This document shows positions 17,154 to 25,471 of a stretch of 64,000 nucleotides of DNA, piece after piece. The notes beneath the pieces are model-generated. The model was not told where the DNA came from. It made no database searches and saw only the letters and a list, made by a program, of their open reading frames with translations. Within the stretch, counting starts at the first letter, position 1. Every line of letters begins with the position of its first letter. The stretch is from JBEVJC01 sp040510375 (GTDB lineage Bacteria > Bacteroidota > Bacteroidia > Chitinophagales > Chitinophagaceae): assembly GCA_040510375.1 (NCBI GenBank), contig JBEVJC010000012.1, positions 62,001 through 126,000 of the forward strand, written 5' to 3'. A program made the position numbers and the translations under genes.

Positions 17154-17594
17154 ATGTCAAACAACCATTTTAAAAAAGGGGAACTTTATAGTTTTGTTAC
17201 CGGAAAGGCTTCCATTGCTATCGCCCGTCGGTTACAAAAGAAGTTCAATGCGGCCGGACTCAATATTACCATTGAGCAATGGAGTGTGTTGTATCATTTA
17301 TGGAAAGAGGATGGTCGCAGCCAGCAGCAATTATGTAATGCTACTTTCCGCGATAAACCAAGCATAACAAGGTTGGTAGACAACCTGGAGAAGCTGAACC
17401 TTGTTAAAAGGGTGGCTTCGGAAAATGATCGCAGGATCAACCTGATCTATCTTACCAAACAGGCCCAGAAGCTGGAAGAAGAGACCATGCAGATTGCTGA
17501 TGAAACACTGAATGATGCATTGCAATCGGTGCCGGCTGATCGCATCGAAGTTTGTAAGGAAGTACTTCAGATCGTTTATGATAATCTCAAGTGA
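17154..17594 (+). CDS. MarR family transcriptional regulator
   Basis: A 146-aa MarR protein starting at the ATG at 17154 (MSNNHFKKGEL); an upstream frame extension would run through the promoter and operator. The winged helix-turn-helix is clear (LNITIEQWSVLYHLWKEDG, QQQLCNAT, KPSITRLVDNLEKLNLV, and the wing ENDRRINLIYLT). It acts as a dimer and usually releases DNA on binding a small phenolic or acyl ligand. The acyl-CoA dehydrogenase gene starts 33 bp downstream on the same strand, so the pair forms a likely operon in which the regulator senses an acyl-CoA or related compound. The ligand is inferred from context, not seen. Confidence 0.93.
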   Translation: MSNNHFKKGELYSFVTGKASIAIARRLQKKFNAAGLNITIEQWSVLYHLWKEDGRSQQQLCNATFRDKPSITRLVDNLEKLNLVKRVASENDRRINLIYLTKQAQKLEEETMQIADETLNDALQSVPADRIEVCKEVLQIVYDNLK

Positions 17595-17627
17595 ACTGAA
17601 CCTATATTAACCTTAAAAAGATATAAC

Positions 17628-19421
17628 ATGAATGCTGCCACAGAAACCCAGGTATTCCTGAAGGGAGGCGAATGGATCATCCGGGAATCACAGCCCGCTG
17701 ATACCTATTCCGCTGAAAATTTCGACGAGGAACAGTTGATGATCCGCGATATGTGTAATCAGTTTCTCGATGCTGAAATTTATCCGATCCTTGATCGTAT
17801 TGACAGTATGGAACCCGGGCTGATGAAATCATTGGTGAGAAAGGCAGGTGAGCAGGGTTTACTTGCTACTTCTTTTCCCGAGGAGTTTGGCGGACTTGGA
17901 AAAGATTTCGTCACCTCCACCATTATCAATGAATACCTGGGTGCGGGTCATTCCTTTTCAGTTGCAATTGCTGCCCATACAGGGATCGGCACTTTACCTA
18001 TTCTTTATTTCGGGACCGACGCGCAGAAACAAAAATACATTCCAAAGCTGATTACCGGTGAATGGGCAGGTGCCTATGGACTTACGGAACCCAATAGCGG
18101 TTCTGATGCACTTGGTGCAAAGACCACCGCAAAGTTGTCGGACGACGGTAAGTTTTACCTTCTTAATGGCCAGAAGTGCTGGATCACCAATGGCGGGTTT
18201 GCACAGGTGTATACCGTATTTGCAAAAGTTGATGGTGATAAGTTTACTGCATTTATTGTAGACCGTGGTACGGAAGGATTCACACAGGGTCCGGAGGAAC
18301 AGAAGATGGGAATCAAGGGTTCTTCCACCGTGCAGTTATATTTCCAGGATGCAAAGGTACCGGTTGAAAACCTGCTGGGAGAGATTGGAAAGGGACATAA
18401 AATTGCTTTTAATATCCTTAATATAGGCCGGTTGAAATTATGCGCTGCAGCCACTGGTGGTGCGCGCAGGGCTCTTAATGAAACAATCCAGTACGCCCGT
18501 ACACGTGAACAGTTTAAACAACCTATCTCCAACTTTGGCGCAATAAAACATAAGCTGGCAGAAATGTGTATCCGCGTCTTTGTTTCAGAGTCGGCACTTT
18601 ACCGCACCGCACATTGGATCGACCAGAAAGAACAGGAGTTGTTGTCAGAAGGCAAACCATTTAATGAAGCATTACTGGGAGCAGCTGAAGAATATGCCAT
18701 CGAATGTGCCATGCTGAAAGTCTTTGGCAGTGAGGTGCTGGATTTTGTAGTAGATGAGGGTGTGCAGATCCATGGTGGTAATGGTTTCAGTGCCGAGTAT
18801 AATATTTCAAGGGCCTATCGCGACAGCCGGATCAACCGCATTTATGAAGGTACCAATGAGATCAACCGGTTGCTGACACTTGACATGACATTGAAACGTG
18901 CGATGGGTGGCAGGCTCGATCTGATGGGACCAGCCATGAACGTGCAAAAGGAACTGATGAGTATTCCCGATTTTGGTGCGCAGGACGAAGAAGAGTTTGC
19001 GCCTGAAAAGAAACTGATCGCTAACCTGAAGAAAGCATTACTGATGGCTGCCGGTGCTGCTGTGCAGAAATTAATGGCGAAGGTGGAGTCGGAACAGGAA
19101 GTACTGATGAACCTGGCTGATATGGCAATCAATATATTTAATGCTGAGAGCGTATTGTTGCGGGTAATGAAAATTACGAAGGAGAAAGGTGAAGCGGCAT
19201 CCGGTTTATATCTGGATATAATGCGCACTTATCTCTATGACGCAGCTGATGCGGTGAATAAAGCAGGAAAGGATGCGATCAATTCATTTTCGGAAGGAGA
19301 TGAGCAGCGTATGATCCTGATGGGGCTCAAAAGATTTACCAAGGCCGAGCCTTTTAATTCAAAAGAAGCCAGGAGAAGGATCGCCGACAAGGCCGTTGCA
19401 GCGGGGAAGTATCCGTTCTGA
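17628..19421 (+). CDS. Long-form acyl-CoA dehydrogenase (VLCAD-like)
   Basis: A 597-aa flavoprotein that oxidises acyl-CoA to trans-2-enoyl-CoA. It has the canonical N-terminal, middle and C-terminal ACAD domains: GAYGLTEPNSGSDALG around residue 150, GARRALNETIQYARTREQF, and the catalytic-base motif RIYEGTNEINRLL near residue 405. A further C-terminal extension of about 170 residues makes it longer than the common 380-aa forms and like the VLCAD/ACAD9 type, which act on long chains at the membrane. It follows the MarR gene by 33 bp and probably shares its regulated promoter. No other beta-oxidation gene is adjacent. Confidence 0.93.
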   Translation: MNAATETQVFLKGGEWIIRESQPADTYSAENFDEEQLMIRDMCNQFLDAEIYPILDRIDSMEPGLMKSLVRKAGEQGLLATSFPEEFGGLGKDFVTSTIINEYLGAGHSFSVAIAAHTGIGTLPILYFGTDAQKQKYIPKLITGEWAGAYGLTEPNSGSDALGAKTTAKLSDDGKFYLLNGQKCWITNGGFAQVYTVFAKVDGDKFTAFIVDRGTEGFTQGPEEQKMGIKGSSTVQLYFQDAKVPVENLLGEIGKGHKIAFNILNIGRLKLCAAATGGARRALNETIQYARTREQFKQPISNFGAIKHKLAEMCIRVFVSESALYRTAHWIDQKEQELLSEGKPFNEALLGAAEEYAIECAMLKVFGSEVLDFVVDEGVQIHGGNGFSAEYNISRAYRDSRINRIYEGTNEINRLLTLDMTLKRAMGGRLDLMGPAMNVQKELMSIPDFGAQDEEEFAPEKKLIANLKKALLMAAGAAVQKLMAKVESEQEVLMNLADMAINIFNAESVLLRVMKITKEKGEAASGLYLDIMRTYLYDAADAVNKAGKDAINSFSEGDEQRMILMGLKRFTKAEPFNSKEARRRIADKAVAAGKYPF

Positions 19422-19429
19422 CACTAAAT

Positions 19430-20188
19430 TTAATATGTTTTACCGGGTTCAAACTTAAACACGACTGCCTCGAAAGGGGTGGTCGTTTTTTTTCCTTCCT
19501 GTCCGTACAGGGCCTTAAGTTCTTCGCGGGTTTTATTTAATTCCGCAAGATGACGAACCCGCTTGCGTTCTATCATTATCCCGATACAGAGCAGGATCGA
19601 CGAAAAGAAGGTCACTGCAAAATAGATCAGCCTGGTATCATCCACGAACTGTGTATCGAGCAGGTAAAAGACTACATAAATGAACGCATACACCACATAG
19701 GAAAGTAATACCGAGAGAACCATCAGCAGTTTTCCAAGTGCTTTGTGGTTGACAAGTGTAAGTTTTACGTAATGGTAGAAAAATATAAAGGCCAGCGACA
19801 GGGTGATCAGCAGACCGGGTGCCATGATAACCGTGCTGGACTGCCGGTTAAAGCCCAATAACAGCAATACCACTACTTCGTAGGCAAGATAAACAGTGAG
19901 AATTACAAGCAGGCTGTTACGATAAGCGGCAGTCTGGCTGAAGTAAATCATGAAACACAGCATCAGCGGGGTGTCGAACAGATTGTTGGTAAGGCTTTGA
20001 TCCTGCACAAATGAAGCAGGCACAGGAATGTAACCAAGGGAAGTAAGGTTATAAGCGAATATGAGTACGGAGTAAATCAGTAATGCAGGGATACATTTGT
20101 ACCAGGCGAGCCGGGTCAGGATAAGGTAAATGATGGGAAGTGCCAGTGCGAAAGTCGAGAGTAGGCCCATCAGTTGAAAAAGGGTCAT
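19430..20188 (-). CDS. Integral membrane protein, family not recognised
   Basis: I do not recognise the family. From the ATG at 20188 (MTLFQLMGLL) the product is 252 aa with about seven hydrophobic segments and a short, charged C-terminal tail that looks helical (IERKRVRHLAELNKTREELK). The tail could form a coiled coil, as in receptors with a seven-helix 7TM-DISM-like sensor and a lost effector, but no signalling domain remains. The frame stays open for another 80 codons upstream, without hydrophobicity or a plausible start, so I exclude that part. It converges with the acyl-CoA dehydrogenase, leaving 8 bp between the stop codons. Confidence 0.65.
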   Translation of the reverse strand: MTLFQLMGLLSTFALALPIIYLILTRLAWYKCIPALLIYSVLIFAYNLTSLGYIPVPASFVQDQSLTNNLFDTPLMLCFMIYFSQTAAYRNSLLVILTVYLAYEVVVLLLLGFNRQSSTVIMAPGLLITLSLAFIFFYHYVKLTLVNHKALGKLLMVLSVLLSYVVYAFIYVVFYLLDTQFVDDTRLIYFAVTFFSSILLCIGIMIERKRVRHLAELNKTREELKALYGQEGKKTTTPFEAVVFKFEPGKTY

Positions 20189-20519
20189 AGGTCGGGTTTT
20201 CTTGTATGTATTAGCAGTTAGCTGTGTTGTGTACAGTTGTCCCTGTTCTAACGGGGAATAGTGATGGGTAGTGTTCAGCAGTAATGGTATCTGTTGAAAT
20301 TCAGTAAAAGTTTGTAGCAGTTGCGTATTAATACTGAAATGAAAACCGCGGGTTTCCTGTAATGGTGCAGGAGTCGCCACCATTACAGGAAGTCGGGTTG
20401 TAAAACATAAATATTTACACGGAAACACTCAGGTGCAGCGTATCGGTGCGGTCTGATATATGAGTAGGATTCTTACTATCATTCCGGATGGGGATATAAC
20501 CGGAAGATGATATTATTAT
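20189..20519. other. Intergenic between the pgl tail and the membrane protein
   Basis: About 330 bp on the minus strand between the pgl operon and the membrane protein gene. The main structure is the long hairpin at 20354-20391, annotated separately. No gene is supported: the open frame crossing it from 20428 shows no membrane or domain pattern. Confidence 0.4.
20354..20391 (-). repeat. Perfect 14-bp inverted repeat
   Basis: TTCCTGTAATGGTG (20354-20367) and CACCATTACAGGAA (20378-20391) with a 10-nt loop. There is no immediate T-tract. It could be the 3' end structure of the gnd-zwf-pgl transcript or a stem in the leader of the membrane protein mRNA. Confidence 0.7.
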
Positions 20520-20553
20520 TCAGTCAAGGTCGGCAGCCGCAGCCTTATCCAAT
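20520..20553 (-). repeat. Second copy of the pgl 3' end
   Basis: On the minus strand this reads as LDKAAAADLD and a TGA, the same last ten codons and stop as pgl itself (20556-20589). The period is exactly 36 nt, so it is in frame. Of 33 aligned bases four differ, and all four are synonymous third-position transitions. Confidence 0.85.
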
Positions 20554-20555
20554 AT

Positions 20556-21275
20556 TCAATCAAGATCGGCGGCCGCAGCTTTATCCAAAAACCAGATCAG
20601 TTCATTGGATCCGTTGTTGATTACCTGGGCAGGATAGAGATCCGGATTTTCCGGTCCCTCAATGACAGCTTTCACCGAAGAGGCCTTATCGGCCCCGGCA
20701 ACCAGGTAGGTCACAGAGGAGGAGCGGTTCACCAGCACCCGGGTGAGAGAAATACGGTACATATCCTGTTCGGTCAGGAAAAATGCAGACACCCAGTTTT
20801 TATCATCATGTATAATCGGATATCCTGGAAATAACGAAAGGGTATGGGCATTATCACCCAGGCCAAGCATTACGAGGTCGAAGCCCGTTTGTTCGTCAAA
20901 ATACCTGTGCAGGATGGTCTCATAATGTTTAACTGCTTCCGCCGGTTCCAGAGAAGTGTCCATGATATGGATCTGGTCTTCGTTAACGGGAACCTTGTCC
21001 AGCAATTCATCAAAAGCCATCCTGGCATTATTCTTTTCATCGGTAAAGGGAACAAACCGTTCATCGCCCCAGAAGAAATGAATGCGTTGCCAGTCAATCC
21101 CGGATTTGTATGGTTCTGCCGAAAGGATTTTATATAATTTCTTTGGCGTGCTTCCACCTGAAAGGGATAACGTAAAAGAATCTTTTGTTGACAATACCTC
21201 TTTCACTTTAATCATCAGCCAGTCGGCATAGGCGAGGCTTAACTGGTCACTGTCGTTATAGATCATGGTATGCAT
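20556..21275 (-). CDS. pgl: 6-phosphogluconolactonase
   Basis: Hydrolyses 6-phosphogluconolactone to 6-phosphogluconate, step two of the oxidative pentose phosphate pathway. It is 239 aa from the ATG at 21275. The phosphate-binding signature SLSGGSTPKKLYKIL is near residue 38, with the family motifs FFWGDERFVP and LGLGDNAHTLSLFPG. The stop codon of zwf lies one base before this ATG (TGACATG on the minus strand), so translation is probably coupled. The longer frame upstream lies inside zwf and is rejected. Unusually, the last ten codons and stop are repeated directly downstream. Confidence 0.93.
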   Translation of the reverse strand: MHTMIYNDSDQLSLAYADWLMIKVKEVLSTKDSFTLSLSGGSTPKKLYKILSAEPYKSGIDWQRIHFFWGDERFVPFTDEKNNARMAFDELLDKVPVNEDQIHIMDTSLEPAEAVKHYETILHRYFDEQTGFDLVMLGLGDNAHTLSLFPGYPIIHDDKNWVSAFFLTEQDMYRISLTRVLVNRSSSVTYLVAGADKASSVKAVIEGPENPDLYPAQVINNGSNELIWFLDKAAAADLD

Positions 21276-21276
21276 G

Positions 21277-22800
21277 TCAGGAAACTTTTTCTTCTTTTGG
21301 TACTGCAAGATTTGCCCAGAAATTTCCATCACGGGCAATCAGCGCTTCAGCGTCTTCGGGACCCCAGCTATCGGGTGAATAATTGGCGAAATCAACCGGA
21401 GGTCTTTTTGACCATGCGTTGATCAGCGGCATTATTACTTCCCATGCGGCTTCAACCTGGTCGGCCCGCATGAACAGGGTCTGGTTTGCCTCTATAACAT
21501 CTTCCAGTAAGGTTTCGTAAGCTTCAGGTTCCTGTTCCTTGTAAGCCTCCACATAATTGAATACCATATCAACGGGATTGAGCACCATTTCTGTACCGGG
21601 GCGTTTTGCCTGGAACCGGATGCGGATATCCATTTGAGGGGAAATGCTGAAGGTCAGTCGGTTTGGCCTCCATGTTTCGGCGGCTTCCTGCGGGAACGCA
21701 TAATGAGGCGCTTCCTTAAACTGGATGGTGATCAGGGTTGTCTTTTCATGCAGGCGTTTGCCGGTGCGGATATAAAACGGAACGTTCATCCAGCGCCAGT
21801 TGTCGACAAAAAATTTGGCAGCCACAAATGTTTCTGTAGCTGATTCGGGGTTCACGCTTTTTTCTTCGCGGTAACCGGGTACCTGTTTACCCTTCAGCCA
21901 GCCTTGTCCATACTGTCCGCGTACCGCATGCTCATGCACTTCATCGGAATTGATCTTTCGGATGGCATGAAGCACGTCTACTTTTTTATTACGGATCTCA
22001 TTTGAATCAAATGAGGTTGGTGGTTCCATGGCAATCATACAGAGCAGCTGCAACACATGGTTCTGCACCATATCGCGGAGCGCACCCGAGCTTTCATAAT
22101 AACCACCCCGGTCTTCCACACCAACTGTTTCTGCAGCGGTGATCTGTACATGGTCAATATAATGATTGTTCCATACTGGTTCAAAGAGGGCATTTGCAAA
22201 ACGGAATGCAAGGATATTCTGAACAGTCTCTTTACCCAGGTAGTGATCGATTCGATAGATCTGTTCTTCCGTAAACATGCCGGCCAGGAGTTTGTTCAGG
22301 TCGTGGGCACTCTGCCAATCGTGACCGAATGGCTTTTCAAATACAATCCTGGTATGGTGCGGGTCTTCGCAAACTTTTTGCTGGGATAGTTTTATCGAAA
22401 TACCTGGTGCCATCTGCGGGGCAACTGCCAGGTAAAAAATGGAGACCGGGTCGGCCTTCCATTCGGCACCCTTATCGCGGATCCACTGGGCCATGGAAAC
22501 ATAGGATGCATCGTCCTGCAGGTCCATACAGCGATAAGAAATCATTTTGGAAAATTCCGGCCATGTTTCCTCAATCTCATCTTTGCGGCGGGAAAACTGG
22601 TTGATGCCATCAAGCAGTTTTTCACGATACACTTCTTCTGTGAATTCTGTACGTCCGACACCAATCACCATAAACTTTTCAGGTAACTGGTTATCGATAT
22701 ATAAATTATAAAGTGCTGGGATCAGTTTCCGGTTAGCTAGATCGCCGCTACCTCCAAAGATAAAAAGAATGGAGGGTGGTAATTGAGGTTTGTTGTGCAT
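21277..22800 (-). CDS. zwf: Glucose-6-phosphate 1-dehydrogenase
   Basis: First step of the oxidative pentose phosphate pathway: glucose-6-phosphate to 6-phosphogluconolactone with NADP+ reduction. It is 507 aa, the normal length. The N-terminal nucleotide-binding motif FGGSGDLANRKLIPALY and the active-site RIDHYLGKETVQN, with the catalytic histidine, are intact. It lies between gnd (24 bp upstream) and pgl (1 bp downstream) in a three-gene operon covering the whole NADPH-producing branch. Confidence 0.97.
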   Translation of the reverse strand: MHNKPQLPPSILFIFGGSGDLANRKLIPALYNLYIDNQLPEKFMVIGVGRTEFTEEVYREKLLDGINQFSRRKDEIEETWPEFSKMISYRCMDLQDDASYVSMAQWIRDKGAEWKADPVSIFYLAVAPQMAPGISIKLSQQKVCEDPHHTRIVFEKPFGHDWQSAHDLNKLLAGMFTEEQIYRIDHYLGKETVQNILAFRFANALFEPVWNNHYIDHVQITAAETVGVEDRGGYYESSGALRDMVQNHVLQLLCMIAMEPPTSFDSNEIRNKKVDVLHAIRKINSDEVHEHAVRGQYGQGWLKGKQVPGYREEKSVNPESATETFVAAKFFVDNWRWMNVPFYIRTGKRLHEKTTLITIQFKEAPHYAFPQEAAETWRPNRLTFSISPQMDIRIRFQAKRPGTEMVLNPVDMVFNYVEAYKEQEPEAYETLLEDVIEANQTLFMRADQVEAAWEVIMPLINAWSKRPPVDFANYSPDSWGPEDAEALIARDGNFWANLAVPKEEKVS

Positions 22801-22824
22801 GGTTGAGATTGTGTGATTATGAAA

Positions 22825-24234
22825 TTACCATTCTGTATGAAAGCTTCCTGGCTGGTCGATACGCTGGTAGGTATGTGCCCCGAAATAATCGCGTTGTGCC
22901 TGGATCAGGTTGGTGGCCATACGGCCGCTGGTATATCCGTCAAAATAGGCAAGTGCGCTGGACATGGCTCCAGCCGGCACTTTCGAGCCGGCGAAAAGTT
23001 GTACCGCCTTGCGGAAGTTCGCCTGTTTCTTTTTTACGATCGCTGCAATTTTTTTGTCGATAAGGATATTGGAGAGCAACGGTTCTTTTTTATATGCCTG
23101 GGTGAATGTTTCCAGTAATGTGGAGCGGATAATGCAACCGCCGCGCCAGATACTGACTACATCTTTAAGCGGGATTTCCATTTTTCTTTCCACCGATGCC
23201 TTGCTTAGCATGGAAAGCCCCTGTGCATAACAGATCAGGGTAGAAAGGAACAGCGCATCATGCATTATACCGATTGTTTTTTCCTTATCGCTGGTGAATT
23301 TTTTAATTGCCGGTTTGTAAACGCCTTCTGCAATTACACGTTCATCTTTATAAACAGATAATTCGCGCATGGATACCGCGAGGTCAACAGTAGGTAATGG
23401 GACGGCAAGGTCCATCGCTTCCTGCGATGTCCATTTACCGGTGCCTTTTGATCCGGCCTTATCGAGGATAGAATCGACCAGGCGGTTGGTACTCAGGTCA
23501 TCTTTACGAAGGAAAATCGCAGCGGTGATCTCAACGAGGAACGACTGCATTTCTCCAGCGTTCCATTCTTTAAAAATCCCGTGGAGCTCATCATTGCTGA
23601 GGTTCATGGAGCGTTTGAAATAATCGTACACCTCACTGATCAGTTGCATGATGGCGTATTCAATTCCGTTATGCACCATTTTTACATAATGTCCGGCGGC
23701 ATTTCGTCCCATATAAGCAACGCAGGGATCGCCGTTCACTTTTGCAGAAACTGCTTCCAGTATTGGTTGCAGGTGCTGCCAGGCAGCCTGGTCGCCGCCG
23801 GGCATGATACTGGGGCCGAATCGCGCTCCGCTTTCACCACCACTGACGCCCATTCCCATGAAATGTATCTTTTTATCTTCCAGGAATTTAATGCGGCGGA
23901 GGGTATCGGTGAAATGGGAGTTACCTCCATCAATGACGATATCGCCATTCTCCAGCAGCGGAAGCAGGTCATTGATAACAGCGTCCACCGGATTGCCGGC
24001 CGGCACGAGCATCATGATTCTGCGGGGTGTTTTTAATTTTGAGACCATTTCGGTCAGGGTGGTCACACCTTTTACGGTGGTGTCGGGGCTTGCAGCTTCT
24101 TCGAGTAGTTTACCCTTTTCGGCGTCGAGATCGAAACCAATTGCAGCAAACCCGTGATCGGCAATATTGAGGAGCAGGTTGCGGCCCATTGTACCCAGGC
24201 CAACCATGCCGAAATCATATAAGTTAGTAGGCAT
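22825..24234 (-). CDS. gnd: 6-phosphogluconate dehydrogenase (decarboxylating)
   Basis: Converts 6-phosphogluconate to ribulose-5-phosphate and CO2 with NADP+ reduction. It is 469 aa, standard length. The Rossmann motif is GLGTMGRNLLLNIADHG, the substrate and catalytic motifs are MGVSGGESGARFGPSIMPGG and the Lys of KMVHNGIEYAIMQ, and the C-terminal DYFGAHTYQR tail is complete. It is the first gene of the gnd-zwf-pgl operon; this order places the third enzyme of the pathway first. The divergent korB gene begins 199 bp upstream. Confidence 0.97.
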   Translation of the reverse strand: MPTNLYDFGMVGLGTMGRNLLLNIADHGFAAIGFDLDAEKGKLLEEAASPDTTVKGVTTLTEMVSKLKTPRRIMMLVPAGNPVDAVINDLLPLLENGDIVIDGGNSHFTDTLRRIKFLEDKKIHFMGMGVSGGESGARFGPSIMPGGDQAAWQHLQPILEAVSAKVNGDPCVAYMGRNAAGHYVKMVHNGIEYAIMQLISEVYDYFKRSMNLSNDELHGIFKEWNAGEMQSFLVEITAAIFLRKDDLSTNRLVDSILDKAGSKGTGKWTSQEAMDLAVPLPTVDLAVSMRELSVYKDERVIAEGVYKPAIKKFTSDKEKTIGIMHDALFLSTLICYAQGLSMLSKASVERKMEIPLKDVVSIWRGGCIIRSTLLETFTQAYKKEPLLSNILIDKKIAAIVKKKQANFRKAVQLFAGSKVPAGAMSSALAYFDGYTSGRMATNLIQAQRDYFGAHTYQRIDQPGSFHTEW

Positions 24235-24409
24235 ATTTCAGCTTTATTTGCACGCAATTTAGCGACTATTTAGAAAAGCAATTGAGAAGGCCTGATAATT
24301 GACTGTTATTGACAAGACAGGCCATTAATTTTACCAGAGTTTTTCTTCGTTATTAAAGTTGAATCCCCTATTGGGCAAGGTTGTGCAGGGTTTTACCGCC
24401 GGGATTCAT

Positions 24410-24417
24410 TAGTTTTG
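24410..24417 (+). promoter_or_regulatory. Candidate -7 element of korB
   Basis: TAGTTTTG fits TAnnTTTG, 17 nt before the ATG. No good TTTG lies 19-21 nt further upstream, so this is only a partial match. Confidence 0.35.
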
Positions 24418-24433
24418 TCTCCAATTTTTTATT

Positions 24434-25462
24434 ATGAGTAATGTGACCACGGCCGCTCCCATGACCGCCAAGGATTTTGCGACCGATCAGGAAGTTCGCT
24501 GGTGCCCGGGTTGTGGCGATTATTCAATCCTTGCCCAGGTGCAGAAGGTAATGCCAACTATCGGTATACCCCGTGAGAATATCGTGATCATTTCCGGGAT
24601 TGGCTGCAGCAGCCGTTTCCCTTATTATATGAATACGTATGGCATGCACTCGATCCATGGAAGGGCTACGGCCATTGCTTCCGGATTGAAAGCGAGCCGG
24701 CCTGAACTGAGTGTGTGGATTGTGACGGGTGATGGGGACGGACTTAGTATCGGTGGAAATCATACGATCCACCTGTTGCGCCGCAATTTCAACGTAAATA
24801 TTTTACTGTTCAATAACCAGATCTATGGTTTGACCAAGGGTCAGTATTCACCTACTTCGGAAGAAAATAAGGTGACTAAATCGACGCCAATGGGCAGTAT
24901 TGATCATCCGTTCAACCCGCTGGCACTGGCCATGGGGGCCGATGCTACGTTTGTAGCGCGGACGATGGACCGTGATCCGAAACACCTGCAGGCCATGCTC
25001 ATCAGGACCAACCAGCACAGGGGTGCTTCGTTCCTGGAAATCTACCAGAACTGCAATATTTTCAATGATGGTGCCTTTGAGATCTTCACTGAAAAATCAA
25101 GCAAACCACAGGAGACCCTTTTCCTTGAACAGGGTAAACCACTGGTCTTTGGTGCGGGGGGTGAAAAGGGAATCCGGCTCGACGGGTTTACCCCGAAGGT
25201 AGTTACGCTGGGCGAAGGGTTCAGTGCAGATGATTGCTGGATCCATGATGAACAGGATTTATATAAGGCCCAGATCCTCACGCGAATTTTTGATGATCCA
25301 AAGATAGAAGGTCATTTACCAAGACCATTCGGCGTATTCTACCAGCATGAACGCCATTGTTATGAGGACGTAATGGCTATGCAGCTCGAGGAAGCGATTG
25401 CCCGGAAAAAACCTGATCTCGATGCATTGCTGAGGGGAAGGGAAGTCTGGACGATCTCCTGA
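24434..25462 (+). CDS. korB: 2-oxoacid:ferredoxin oxidoreductase, beta subunit (KorB-like)
   Basis: A 342-aa thiamine diphosphate-binding subunit of 2-oxoglutarate (or another 2-oxoacid):ferredoxin oxidoreductase, which makes acyl-CoA, CO2 and reduced ferredoxin. The family motifs WCPGCGDYSILAQ, GIGCSSRFPYY, HGRATAIASGLK and the ThDP/Mg motif VTGDGDGLSIGGNH are all there. In Bacteroidota the alpha (and gamma-alpha fused) subunit normally sits directly next to it; here the neighbours are gnd (divergent) and a cupin protein (convergent), so it appears as an orphan. 2-oxoglutarate is the likeliest substrate, but this is inference. Confidence 0.9.
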   Translation: MSNVTTAAPMTAKDFATDQEVRWCPGCGDYSILAQVQKVMPTIGIPRENIVIISGIGCSSRFPYYMNTYGMHSIHGRATAIASGLKASRPELSVWIVTGDGDGLSIGGNHTIHLLRRNFNVNILLFNNQIYGLTKGQYSPTSEENKVTKSTPMGSIDHPFNPLALAMGADATFVARTMDRDPKHLQAMLIRTNQHRGASFLEIYQNCNIFNDGAFEIFTEKSSKPQETLFLEQGKPLVFGAGGEKGIRLDGFTPKVVTLGEGFSADDCWIHDEQDLYKAQILTRIFDDPKIEGHLPRPFGVFYQHERHCYEDVMAMQLEEAIARKKPDLDALLRGREVWTIS

Positions 25463-25471
25463 AGCACAGCT

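Noticed and set aside
20189..20428. N-terminal extension of the membrane protein (80 codons)
   Set aside because: The extension has no hydrophobic pattern, contains the 14-bp hairpin, and a good ATG follows at 20188 right before the first membrane helix.
23581..24036. 151-codon frame antisense to gnd
   Set aside because: Shadow of a highly conserved enzyme gene on the other strand.
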